33,502 bases of DNA from Desulfobulbus propionicus (GCA_002748755.1 PDTD01000004.1:1-33502), one strand, 5' to 3'; positions 16,194 to 24,385 are shown, counted from the stretch's first letter. Numbers and translations are program-made. Notes: a model not told the origin generated them from the sequence alone.

Positions 16194-17378
16194 ATGGCAT
16201 CCGAACAGAACACCTCACCAGAACCGATTTCTGCACCTTTTCAATTTTCCAAGGTGCTGTTGCTCTCCTTCAGCCATTTCATCCATGATGTCTATTCCAG
16301 TTTTCTCGCCCCCCTGCTGCCGCTGCTGATTGAAAAACTGTCTCTCTCCCTGACTCAGGCAGGTTTCCTCACCACCATTGTGCAAATACCTTCCCTGGTC
16401 AACCCCTATCTGGGGGCGCTGGCAGACCGACTTAACGTTCGCTTATTCATCATCATCGCGCCGGGAATTACCGCCCTGACTATGAGCCTGATTGGTGTTG
16501 CAGACAACTACGCCACCCTGTTGTTTCTGCTTTTCATTGCCGGCTGCAGCACAGCTATCTATCATGTCCCGGCTCCAGTTCTCATGTACAGGTTTGCCGG
16601 TTCCCGCAAGGGGCTGGGGATGAGTTTTTTCATGACCGGTGGGGAACTGGCACGGGCAGCAGGACCCATCATTGCCGTATCAGCAGTCGCTCTGGTCGGT
16701 CTGGAACATATCTACCCGATCATGCTTGCAGGTTTACTGACTTCACTCCTTTTGTACCACCAGTTTAAACACATTCCTCCCAGCCCCTTGAAAAAAGAGC
16801 CGCCCTCCCTGCGTGCAGCCTGGTCCAGCGCCTCCCATGTCCTGCGCCCCATCACTGGCATTCTCCTGTTTCGTGGTTTTATGCACGCCTGTATCGGCAC
16901 CTTTCTTCCCACCTTCATCAACCAGAATACAGGCAACCTCTGGCTCGCCGGACTGAGCCTCGCTGTCTACGAAACCTCGGGAGTATGCGGCGCCCTGACC
17001 TGCGGTTTTCTGAGCGACAAAATTGGTCGGCGGACAACACTTCTCCTTTCGCTGGTCCTGGCTCCACCTTTGCTGTTTCTTTTTCTGCTTACGGATCAGA
17101 CCTGGCTACAAATACTGTTTCTAATAGGAGTAGGGTTTACCGTGCTCTCAACAACCCCGGTCATGCTTGCCCTGGTCCAGGAAAACGCAGGCGACAACCC
17201 GGCAACGGTCAACGGTTTTTTCATGATGATTTCTTTCATGTCCCGCTCAGCGGTTGTGGTGGTGGTAGGGGCCATCGCCGATGCCATAGGCCTGGAAAAA
17301 ACCTATTATCTGGGCGCCGCACTCGGCGTGCTGGCCCTGCCTTTTATTCTCTCACTGCCTAAGGATCAGAAAGAATGA
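16194..17378 (+). CDS. MFS transporter, fosmidomycin-resistance-like
   Basis: 394 residues with about twelve predicted membrane segments. The N-terminus SFSHFIHDVYSSFLAPLLPLL and the internal GALADRLNVR loop resemble the Fsr (fosmidomycin resistance) branch of the major facilitator superfamily. GFLSDKIGRRTTL is the second-half MFS loop motif. The start at 16194 is chosen because the longer frame (from 16080) overlaps lipA by more than 100 bases; no strong ribosome-binding site precedes it. It is the last gene of the glycine-cleavage/lipoate operon, so the substrate could be linked to glycine, folate or lipoate metabolism, but the sequence does not show which. Repeat copy F starts at its stop codon. 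Confidence 0.85.
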   Translation: MASEQNTSPEPISAPFQFSKVLLLSFSHFIHDVYSSFLAPLLPLLIEKLSLSLTQAGFLTTIVQIPSLVNPYLGALADRLNVRLFIIIAPGITALTMSLIGVADNYATLLFLLFIAGCSTAIYHVPAPVLMYRFAGSRKGLGMSFFMTGGELARAAGPIIAVSAVALVGLEHIYPIMLAGLLTSLLLYHQFKHIPPSPLKKEPPSLRAAWSSASHVLRPITGILLFRGFMHACIGTFLPTFINQNTGNLWLAGLSLAVYETSGVCGALTCGFLSDKIGRRTTLLLSLVLAPPLLFLFLLTDQTWLQILFLIGVGFTVLSTTPVMLALVQENAGDNPATVNGFFMMISFMSRSAVVVVVGAIADAIGLEKTYYLGAALGVLALPFILSLPKDQKE

Positions 17379-17432
17379 GGTACCAAAAACTCCCGAGCCT
17401 AAGGCTGCCTAAGCGGATAAGAAACCAGCGCC
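17377..17432 (+). repeat. Dispersed repeat, 3'-end fragment (copy F)
   Basis: Immediately at the MFS stop codon, TACCAAAAACTCCCGAGCCT and then GCGGATAAGAAACCAG align with the last 55 bases of copies A and B. Only this terminal portion remains; upstream is genuine transporter coding sequence. Confidence 0.5.
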
Positions 17433-17501
17433 AGCCCACCTTGCTGACGACTTGCCCAACTGTTACCCCAACCGGTTTACCTCCGGGGCACTCTCACTGC
17501 C

Positions 17502-17544
17502 CCTCTTGAAAAGAGGTTGACAAAAAAATGTTCAGATATATAAT
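17502..17544 (+). promoter_or_regulatory. Consensus sigma-70 promoter upstream of EF-G
   Basis: Perfect TTGACA (17517-17522), 16-base spacer, perfect TATAAT (17539-17544). Directly before the -35 is an inverted repeat CCTCTT-GAA-AAGAGG (17502-17516) that could be an operator. The transcript should begin near 17551. Confidence 0.8.
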
Positions 17545-17550
17545 ATATCT

Positions 17551-17703
17551 CTTTTGGTTAAAGGCTGAAGTCGTTTAGTGTACCGACCTACCAGCCAGAA
17601 GTGGTGACATCAGCTTGACGCAGGGTTCCCCTCCTAACCCCCTGTTCTGCCACTTCCCGTGAACGAAAAAAGGAGTTGCAGAGCCACTGTAACTCCTTTT
17701 TTA
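17551..17703 (+). ncRNA. Candidate structured leader RNA or small RNA
   Basis: From the promoter to an intrinsic terminator is about 150 bases without a credible ORF. Possible helices are GCTGA/TCAGC (17564-17568 with 17610-17614), enclosing GTCG/CGAC, and GAAGTGG/CCACTTC (17598-17604 with 17650-17656), enclosing GGGTT/AACCC. The first and second helices interleave, so they are either mutually exclusive or a pseudoknot. Since the terminator comes before the EF-G gene, the RNA could be a free small RNA or an attenuator leader. It matches no RNA family I recognise. Confidence 0.4.
17672..17703 (+). terminator. Intrinsic terminator between promoter and EF-G gene
   Basis: Ten-bp stem GGAGTTGCAG/CTGTAACTCC (one G-T) with a 5-base loop and a run of T residues from 17697. 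A-tract bases precede it. It lies 66 bases before the EF-G start codon. Confidence 0.8.
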
Positions 17704-17768
17704 TTTATTGCACTGACACCATATTTGAATGGACAAGCGGCCTGAAAGCGGCACTTGAGGAACGCGTG

Positions 17769-19853
17769 ATGAAAAAAAATTTGGAGAAAGTACGAAACAT
17801 TGGTATCAGCGCCCACATTGATTCCGGCAAAACAACGCTTACCGAGCGTATTCTTTTTTATACGCAGCGTATCCATGCAATCCACGAAGTTCGTGGTAAA
17901 GACGGCGTAGGCGCGACCATGGACTCCATGGAGTTGGAAAAAGAGCGTGGGATCACCATCCAGTCTGCTGCCACCTACTGTGACTGGAAAGACTACTCAA
18001 TTAACATCATAGATACGCCAGGTCATGTCGACTTTACCATTGAGGTTGAACGAGCACTACGCGTACTTGATGGCGCGGTTCTCATCCTCTGCTCTGTCGG
18101 CGGGGTACAGTCTCAATCCATTACCGTCAACCGGCAGATGACCAGATACAAAGTGCCCAGGATCGCCTTTATTAACAAGTGCGACCGTACCGGTGCCAAT
18201 CCCTATCGCGTCACTCAACAGCTACGGGAGAAACTCGACTTAAATGCCATCATGCTCCAACTGCCCATAGGCCTGGAAAGTGAGATGGAAGGCATGGTGG
18301 ACCTGGTCACCATGCAAGCGGTCTACTTTGAGGGAGACCAGGGTGAATCCATTCGTATCGAGGCCATCCCAGATAACCTGCGTGATGAAGCCAAAAACAA
18401 ACGTGAAGAGTTGCTGGATGCGGTATCCATGTTCTCGGATGAGCTTATGGAAGCTCTGCTGGAAGAAAAAGAGATCGACGAAGCTCTCATTCACGATGCC
18501 ATACGCAAAGGCACCCTGAGCCTGGAACTGACTCCTGTGTTCATCGGTTCCGCATACAAGAACAAGGGCGTACAGCCCCTTTTGGATGCGGTCATGGCTT
18601 ACCTACCCTGCCCCACGGACATCGAGAACACCGCTTTGGATCTGGACAATGAGGAAAAAGAAATCACCGTCTCCAACAATCCCAAAGACGACCTGGTGGC
18701 TCTGGCCTTTAAACTGGAAGACGGACGCTATGGTCAACTTACCTATATTCGCACCTACCAGGGTACTCTGAACAAGGGAGACACCATCATCAACACCAGA
18801 ACGGGAAAAAAGGTCAAAGTCGGTCGTCTAGTCCGCATGCATGCAGACGAAATGGAAGAGATCGAAAGTGCCGGATCAGGGGACATCGTTGCCCTCTTCG
18901 GTGTTGATTGCGCTTCCGGGGATACCTTCTGCAACGACAAGATCAACTGGTCCATGAGTTCCATGCATGTCCCGGCTCCGGTTATATCCCTTGCTGTCCA
19001 TCCTGTTGACAATAAGGCGCAAATCAACATGTCAAAAGCGCTTAACCGTTTCACCAAGGAAGACCCGACCTTCAAAACCTATGTGGACCACGAGACCAAT
19101 GAGACCATTATTTCGGGTATGGGCGAACTGCACCTCGAGGTTTACATTGAGCGGATGAAGCGGGAGTACAAGGCGCAGGTTGAAATAGGCGCGCCGCAAG
19201 TCGCCTACCGTGAAACCATTCTCCACCGCGCCGAGTTTGATTACACCCACAAAAAACAGACAGGCGGTTCAGGGCAGTTCGGACGGGTAGCGGGCTATAT
19301 TGAGCCCTTGGAAGAGGGTGAATACGAGTTTATCGATCAAATCGTCGGTGGCGCTATTCCCCGGGAATTCATTAGTTCCTGCGATAAAGGTTTCCAGAAA
19401 GCCTTGGCAAAAGGGGTCCTCACAGGCTCACCCATCACCGGTATCCGTGTGGTCATCAATGACGGCAGCTTTCATGCTGTTGACTCCTCGGATGTCGCCT
19501 TTCAGCTGGCTTCCATAGGCGGATTCAAGGCAGGGTATCCCAAAGCCAACCCTGTTATCATGGAACCGATCATGAAAGTTGCCGTGGAAGGACCATCTGA
19601 GTTTCAGGGCGCTGTCATGGGCAGTCTAAACCAGCGTCGAGGGGTTATCATAGGCACCTTTGAAGAAGGAAACTACACCGTGGTCGAATCAGAAGTACCG
19701 CTCTCTGAAATGTTTGGCTACTCGACGACTCTACGCTCATTGACCCAAGGTAAAGCAGAGTTCACCATGGAGTTTTCCACCTACAAACAAGTGCCTAAAA
19801 GTGTAGCCGAAGAGCTGATAAAAGAATTTGAAGCACAAAAAAAGGACGCCTAA
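17769..19853 (+). CDS. fusA: Elongation factor G, mitochondrial/spd type
   Basis: 694 residues, a full-length EF-G GTPase that drives ribosomal translocation. The P-loop is [10 protein letters not shown] (residues 15-24), with [10 protein letters not shown] in switch I, DTPGH for G3 and FINKCDR for G4. The DSGKTTL wording, with [19 protein letters not shown] and [18 protein letters not shown], matches mitochondrial EF-G1 and the spdEFG1 group of spirochaetes, planctomycetes and delta-proteobacteria rather than the common DAGKTTTTER type. The ATG at 17769 follows GAGGA; a GTG three bases earlier and a frame from 17676 are less likely, since the latter reads through the terminator. A stronger promoter and a terminator-bearing leader lie upstream. 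A second EF-G would be expected elsewhere in the genome. Confidence 0.92.
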   Translation: MKKNLEKVRNIGISAHIDSGKTTLTERILFYTQRIHAIHEVRGKDGVGATMDSMELEKERGITIQSAATYCDWKDYSINIIDTPGHVDFTIEVERALRVLDGAVLILCSVGGVQSQSITVNRQMTRYKVPRIAFINKCDRTGANPYRVTQQLREKLDLNAIMLQLPIGLESEMEGMVDLVTMQAVYFEGDQGESIRIEAIPDNLRDEAKNKREELLDAVSMFSDELMEALLEEKEIDEALIHDAIRKGTLSLELTPVFIGSAYKNKGVQPLLDAVMAYLPCPTDIENTALDLDNEEKEITVSNNPKDDLVALAFKLEDGRYGQLTYIRTYQGTLNKGDTIINTRTGKKVKVGRLVRMHADEMEEIESAGSGDIVALFGVDCASGDTFCNDKINWSMSSMHVPAPVISLAVHPVDNKAQINMSKALNRFTKEDPTFKTYVDHETNETIISGMGELHLEVYIERMKREYKAQVEIGAPQVAYRETILHRAEFDYTHKKQTGGSGQFGRVAGYIEPLEEGEYEFIDQIVGGAIPREFISSCDKGFQKALAKGVLTGSPITGIRVVINDGSFHAVDSSDVAFQLASIGGFKAGYPKANPVIMEPIMKVAVEGPSEFQGAVMGSLNQRRGVIIGTFEEGNYTVVESEVPLSEMFGYSTTLRSLTQGKAEFTMEFSTYKQVPKSVAEELIKEFEAQKKDA

Positions 19854-19919
19854 ATGCCGTCATTGGGTATATTACCCGGTACGAGATACTCTATGATACA
19901 ATCCTCATGAGGTACTATA

Positions 19920-20615
19920 ATGGGATATGAACCACTGGTAAGCCAAAATCCACTTCGGGTTCTCAATATGGGGAGAACCGGTAATCAGCTGGGCCTGGTC
20001 ATGGCCAGGGCCGGACTGGGGAAGACCGCCCTTCTTGTTCAGATAGCCCTGGACGCCATTCTGCGCGGTAAAAATGTACTCCATGTCGCCATAGGAGAAA
20101 CCATCGAAAAAACCCGATTCTGGTATGATGACATACTCCAGCTTATCCTTCAGGACCACAGCGTCGATCATCCCCACGAACTCATTGAGATGGTGGCCGG
20201 ACATCGCATGATCATGACCTTCAACGAATCGACGTTCAGTCGTCCCCGGTTGGAAGAACGTCTCAACGACCTGGTTCTCCAAAACATTTTCGTGCCCAAC
20301 TGCGTGGTCATTGATGGCCTGGACTTTGAAAATGCGGACCGCCGAATCATTGAAGATATCAAGGAATTGGCTGAAAATATGAGCATCCAGGTCTGGCTTT
20401 CAGCAATCAGCCACCGGGGAGACAGCCGTTTCTCTCCGGCCGGTGTTCCAGCCCCCTGCCATGAAATCGATGACCTTTTTGACACCATCATCCTGCTGAA
20501 GCCCGAGTCCGACTCCACTATCAACTTGGAGATTATTCGCAACAGCGGAGAAAAGGTGGAAAACGGTACCGGCCTCAAGCTTGATCCCACGACCATGATG
20601 GTCAAGGCTATCTAG
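19920..20615 (+). CDS. RecA/KaiC-like P-loop ATPase, function unknown
   Basis: 231 residues with a single RecA-type ATPase domain. The Walker A region reads ARAGLGKT (residues 29-36), with Ala where the first Gly normally stands; Walker B is CVVIDGLDF (Asp132). VLHVAIGETIEKTRFWYDD resembles the region after the P-loop in KaiC/RadA-like proteins. It lacks a second ATPase domain or zinc finger, so it is not RadA or full KaiC. GAGGT precedes the ATG. It lies 66 bases after EF-G and may share its transcript. The stop codon TAG is the second to fourth base of the terminal repeat CTAG of repeat copy B, so the C-terminus may have been shortened or replaced by that insertion. The biological role is unknown. 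Confidence 0.75.
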   Translation: MGYEPLVSQNPLRVLNMGRTGNQLGLVMARAGLGKTALLVQIALDAILRGKNVLHVAIGETIEKTRFWYDDILQLILQDHSVDHPHELIEMVAGHRMIMTFNESTFSRPRLEERLNDLVLQNIFVPNCVVIDGLDFENADRRIIEDIKELAENMSIQVWLSAISHRGDSRFSPAGVPAPCHEIDDLFDTIILLKPESDSTINLEIIRNSGEKVENGTGLKLDPTTMMVKAI

Positions 20616-20839
20616 CCCGGATTTCTCATGGGCTCTTTGTCTGATTTAAGAAAAAAAGACAAAAACAAATGCAGATGATGTCCATACGCAGGCTCAAATC
20701 TCAACAAAATGTGCACCAACGCTCAGCCCAGGCGGCACCATCTTCGACTGTGTTTTGGTCACACATATACCCACCTCTAAGGCGGGACTAAAAACTACCG
20801 AACCTGGGCCCACCTGAGCAGATAAGAAATCAGGGCTAG
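20612..20839 (+). repeat. Dispersed ~230-bp inverted-terminus element (copy B)
   Basis: 228 bp bounded by CTAGCCCGGATTTCTCAT on the left and a right end whose complement is CTAGCCCTGATTTCTTAT. It is collinear with copy A. Its left CTAG forms the stop codon of the ATPase gene. A further left-type terminus, CGGATTTCTCATCAGGG, follows directly at about 20842, suggesting a second, lost copy beside it. Confidence 0.8.
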
Positions 20840-21005
20840 AACGGATTTCTCATCAGGGAAGTTGTTCGCAGATTAGGACGCAGGTCGGTCCAGGATCATC
20901 CACCGCGTCCATTCTGCAACCAAGAGCCGACAAAATGCTCTCTTGTCTCAAAGGGCGACGGTCCCGATTTTTGACGAACAGAAGTCTGTCTTCTGCTCAT
21001 ACAAC

Positions 21006-21191
21006 ATGGAACCCACTATGCAAGCAGCTTACCGCAGCCATCAGAGCAGTCAGGAGCAATACGGACCAGTGCCTGCTCAGCAGTACTCTTTTCACACAGG
21101 CAGAAAGCAAACCGTCACCAACTTCTGTACAGCCTGCCCATTCCTTGGGAACAGCATCTGCTCTCGCCGTGCGTTTTCGACCCTGCATTGA
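21006..21191 (+). CDS. Possible small protein overlapping the hisA start
   Basis: A 61-codon frame from ATG 21006 has an ordinary amino-acid mix (Gln, Ser and Tyr rich), with CTACPFLGNSIC near the end giving three Cys. It overlaps the first bases of HisA in another frame. There is no ribosome-binding site and no recognised homologue. It competes with a longer N-terminus of HisA from ATG 20935 in a different frame; at most one of them is likely to be real. Confidence 0.2.
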   Translation: MEPTMQAAYRSHQSSQEQYGPVPAQQYSFHTGRKQTVTNFCTACPFLGNSICSRRAFSTLH

Positions 21192-21933
21192 CCTCCACGC
21201 CGGCCAGGTCAAACAGATTATCGGAGACACCCTTTCGAGCAGGGAAGAAGTCACCCCGATCACCAACTTTACCTCCAGGCAACCGCCTTCCTATTACGCC
21301 CGTCTCTACAGGAGGGATAACCTGCGCGGCGGCCATGTCATTATGCTCGGCCCCGGCAACGAACAGGCGGCCCGGGAAGCCCTGGCAGCCTGGCCAGGCG
21401 GCCTCCAGGTTGGCGGGGGAATCCATGATGGCAATGCCGCCCGATGGCTGGATCAGGGAGCCTCCCATGTCATTGTAACCTCCCATGTCTTTCACGATGG
21501 TGCCCTTGATATGACCCGTCTCAAACAACTGGCTGCTGCAATCGGTACAGAGAAGCTGGTTCTGGATCTCAGCTGCCGTTGGCGAAACGACAGGTACTAT
21601 GTCGTAACCGACAAATGGCAAAAATTCACAGAACTGGTACTCTCCAGGCAAACCCTTGAAAAACTGGCCAAATACTGTGACGAATTCCTTATTCACGCTG
21701 TGGATGTAGAAGGCCGGACTATGGGCATCGACGAAAAGTTGCTTGCCCTGATAGCCCGAACCACCCCTCTTCCCACCACCTATGCAGGCGGGGTGTCAGG
21801 AATGTCGGACATTGACAAAATCCGTACGGCGGGCAACAAACTGATAGACTACACGGTCGGCTCAGCCCTGGACATTTTTGGAGGTTCAGGGCTGCACTAC
21901 CAACAACTCGTTACCCTGAACAAGCATGCATAA
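21169..21933 (+). CDS. hisA: HisA, eukaryotic (HIS6-like) type ProFAR isomerase
   Basis: From GTG 21169 a 254-residue (beta/alpha)8 protein. It reads FRPCIDLHAGQVKQIIGDTL, then TNFTSRQPPSYYARLY, LQVGGGIHD, LVLDLSCRW, EFLIHAVDVEGRTMGID and TYAGGVSGMSDI, ending GSALDIFGGSGLHY. This follows yeast HIS6 almost block for block rather than the usual bacterial HisA. HisA isomerises ProFAR to PRFAR in histidine synthesis; the expected catalytic Asp residues (CID and LVLDLS) are present. The start is uncertain: ATG 20935 would add 78 low-complexity residues, and no start has a good ribosome-binding site; the chosen GTG fits the length of HIS6 (261). No other his gene is in the window. Confidence 0.88.
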   Translation: MRFRPCIDLHAGQVKQIIGDTLSSREEVTPITNFTSRQPPSYYARLYRRDNLRGGHVIMLGPGNEQAAREALAAWPGGLQVGGGIHDGNAARWLDQGASHVIVTSHVFHDGALDMTRLKQLAAAIGTEKLVLDLSCRWRNDRYYVVTDKWQKFTELVLSRQTLEKLAKYCDEFLIHAVDVEGRTMGIDEKLLALIARTTPLPTTYAGGVSGMSDIDKIRTAGNKLIDYTVGSALDIFGGSGLHYQQLVTLNKHA

Positions 21934-22117
21934 GCCCCAGACGAGCAGCCCCCCCTCTTCCTTCGATGATCTCAATGAGATTAAACTTTTTGTGTCGGCC
22001 AAGCTCTACAGTGCCTTTCACCGCTGTATATGGCTGCAGGTTCATGAGACGGGTAAAAACCAGCTTGAAATCATGCAAGAACTGGTGGAGGAGTATCTCA
22101 AAAAACACCAGTGTTGA
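21926..22117 (+). CDS. Small hypothetical protein
   Basis: 63 residues starting inside the last codons of hisA (8-bp overlap, ATG at 21926). The sequence is mostly helical and amphipathic: FDDLNEIKLFVSAKLYSAF followed by an acidic segment ending VEEYLKKHQC. No known domain was recognised. Tight coupling to hisA and sensible codon content support it being expressed, possibly as a small partner or regulator. The ribosome-binding site is weak. Confidence 0.5.
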   Translation: MHKPQTSSPPSSFDDLNEIKLFVSAKLYSAFHRCIWLQVHETGKNQLEIMQELVEEYLKKHQC

Positions 22118-22458
22118 ACTTGCCTGTTGTGGTCTCTTCTGCGCCATATCTGCCACCCTCCTGGTAGATAACCCGCGCTGGAGAGATACACATTATCCCT
22201 GCTTGACCACAGGAGCTTAGTCCTTTACAATAGCTATCATGTCCAGTTCGCGTACCTCATGGTTTTTCTGATTTTTAAGGCAACCTGTTTGCATGCGGAG
22301 TTCCATGTCTGCTGACCACAATCCGGCCTGTTTTTCGTCAAGAATCAGCACAGCAAACTGCTCATGAGAAATACACAATGGCCTGGAGTATCTGCTATGC
22401 TGAAAAAGACGAGTACAACAACGACCACCGCCCTTGGAACAGTGGCAAGCTGATATCT
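22118..22458. promoter_or_regulatory. Intergenic region with candidate promoter for the HDOD gene
   Basis: Holds a candidate sigma-70 promoter, TTGACC (22203-22208), 17-base spacer, TACAAT (22226-22231). The resulting leader before the HDOD start at 22459 is about 220 bases. No riboswitch, terminator or gene was recognised in it. An alternative upstream start for the HDOD gene at 22378 lies inside. Confidence 0.45.
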
Positions 22459-23316
22459 ATGACTGACAAGGATCAAAAACTGAATAAAATTCAGCCGGTT
22501 GTAGACAAAATGCCGAGTCTTTCCACCACTGTGAGCAAAGTGCTGGACATCTGTAGCCGGACTGACGCCTCACCCAATGATCTCAACAAGGTTATTTCTC
22601 TGGACCCTGTACTAACGGGCCAGGTGCTCAAGCTGATCAACTCAGCCTACTATTCCCTATTGAACAAGGTGACCTCTCTGACCAGGGCGATTATCATGCT
22701 TGGGCTCAACACGGTAAAAAATCTCGCGCTTTCCACTGCCATCATCCGCAGTGTCGGCAAGGCGAAAAAATCAAAAGCGCTTCCCATCAAACAATTCTGG
22801 GCACACTCCATCGGTGTCGGTGTCATGGCAAAGCTGCTTGCCTCTCAACAGAATATTCCCATTGGGGAACGGGAAGAATTTTTTGTTGCCGGTCTCCTCC
22901 ATGATCTTGGTAAGATTCCCTTTGATGATGAATACGTCAAAGTGATCAGAAACACCCACAAGGAAATGCTCCCGCTGGTTGATGTTGAACAGGAGATGCT
23001 GGGGCTGACGCACCAGGATGTGGGGAGGCTGATAGCAGAAAAATGGAAACTCAATTCCGCCCTGACCGATGCCATTCAGTACCATCATAACCCTGCTGAT
23101 GCGTCACCAGAAAACCAGAAACTAGTTGCAACCATCGCCCTTGCTGACTTTTACGTCTGCCTGTTTGATATTGGTCATGCAGGCAACAGATTTCCCAACG
23201 TGGAAAAACTGACTGAGCTTCTGTCCATCACCGGGCTCACCTGGCAGACTCTTGTCGCCTTATCTGAGGTTGTTGACCAGGAAATCACCAAGGCTGAAAT
23301 TTTCCTGCAGATATAA
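22459..23316 (+). CDS. HDOD-domain signalling protein
   Basis: 285 residues, essentially one HDOD domain. The N-terminal half has the family pattern MPSLSTTVSKVLDI, ISLDPVLTGQVLKLINSAYY and IIMLGLNTVKNLAL. The second half has WAHSIGVGVMAKLLA, the HD motif LLHDLGKIP (His148-Asp149), HQDVGRLIAEKWKL and AIQYHHNP. HDOD proteins act in regulation, often linked to chemotaxis or cyclic-nucleotide signalling, usually without proven phosphodiesterase activity. The HD pair is intact here. The ATG at 22459 was chosen because the extra 27 residues from 22378 are not family-like; neither has a strong ribosome-binding site. Confidence 0.88.
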   Translation: MTDKDQKLNKIQPVVDKMPSLSTTVSKVLDICSRTDASPNDLNKVISLDPVLTGQVLKLINSAYYSLLNKVTSLTRAIIMLGLNTVKNLALSTAIIRSVGKAKKSKALPIKQFWAHSIGVGVMAKLLASQQNIPIGEREEFFVAGLLHDLGKIPFDDEYVKVIRNTHKEMLPLVDVEQEMLGLTHQDVGRLIAEKWKLNSALTDAIQYHHNPADASPENQKLVATIALADFYVCLFDIGHAGNRFPNVEKLTELLSITGLTWQTLVALSEVVDQEITKAEIFLQI

Positions 23317-23437
23317 AGCTCAACACCCTGTCCTGGTACCCTAACCAACGGGGATACAATAGACAGTCCGTCAACAGATGCAGGGACGGCAACCCGTTCG
23401 TCCACCATGCATCAGTAGTGACTCAACCGGAGGACGT

Positions 23438-24364
23438 ATGATCAAAATCAAATTCTGGGGCGTGCGAGGTTCTATTCCATGTCCGGGACCTACTACTATG
23501 AAGTATGGCGGTAATACGGCCTGTATTGAACTGCGCTTTCCAGAAGTGAACCGTCACATCATTTTAGATGCTGGTTCAGGTATTCGCGAACTGGCAAATT
23601 TTATGCTCAAAAACGACCTGCCAAACGGCCCCATATCCACTGAGATCTATCTGACCCACACCCATTGGGATCACATCATGGGGTTTCCCTTTTTCATCCC
23701 CGTTTATATTCCAGGATCGACCATAAAGGTCTTCGGACCTGTCACCTATGAAGACGAACCCCTGGAAGAAGTTGTCGGGGGTCAAATGAAATACCGCTAC
23801 TTCCCTGTCAATATGGGAGAACTCGCCGCAAACATCTCCTATAAACGCCTGAAGGAAAATCCCCAGATCGATCTGGGGGACGGTATCGAACTGGCGACCT
23901 GTATCATCAATCATCCCATTACCGCCTTGGGCTATCGGTTCCGATTCAAAGGATTGACATTCTGTACCGCCTATGATACCGAACCCTTTCGCAATCTCTT
24001 TATTACAGATCCAGAGTCCCCCGACTATGACGCAATTATGGCCCATGAGGGAGAAGTAGTGGCCCGCGAGCAAAACAAGGTGCTGGAAAATTTTTATCAA
24101 GAAGCCGATTTGCTCGTTCATGATGCGCAATACACTCAAGAAGAATATGAGCAGGGAAAAATAGGCTGGGGGCATACACCCATTGAAGATGCCATATCTG
24201 CAGCCAAAAGAGCAGGAGTGAAACGGCTGGCTCTCTTCCATCATGACCCTGAACGAACCGACAGTCAGTTGGACGAAATGAGTGTCCGGTATTGCGAAGA
24301 ATCGTCCCTTACCCGTATGGAGGCCTTTTTTGCCAAAGAAGGCCAGGAAATCATTCTTGAGTAA
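23438..24364 (+). CDS. Metallo-beta-lactamase-fold hydrolase
   Basis: 308 residues. It opens with KFWGVRGSIPCPGP and KYGGNTACIEL, the signature of a phosphodiesterase-like MBL branch. The zinc motif HTHWDH (His74, His76, Asp78, His79) is intact, and later elements include INHPITALGYRF, TAYDTEP, LVHDAQYT and GHTPIEDAI. Members hydrolyse phosphodiester or related bonds; the substrate here is not evident, although cyclic nucleotides are a possibility given the HDOD gene upstream. The start ATG at 23438 is preceded by GGAGG at 23429-23433. A longer frame from 23378 is not supported. YedF follows after 21 bases. Confidence 0.9.
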   Translation: MIKIKFWGVRGSIPCPGPTTMKYGGNTACIELRFPEVNRHIILDAGSGIRELANFMLKNDLPNGPISTEIYLTHTHWDHIMGFPFFIPVYIPGSTIKVFGPVTYEDEPLEEVVGGQMKYRYFPVNMGELAANISYKRLKENPQIDLGDGIELATCIINHPITALGYRFRFKGLTFCTAYDTEPFRNLFITDPESPDYDAIMAHEGEVVAREQNKVLENFYQEADLLVHDAQYTQEEYEQGKIGWGHTPIEDAISAAKRAGVKRLALFHHDPERTDSQLDEMSVRYCEESSLTRMEAFFAKEGQEIILE

Positions 24365-24385
24365 CCAAAACTGACAAGGCCCACA

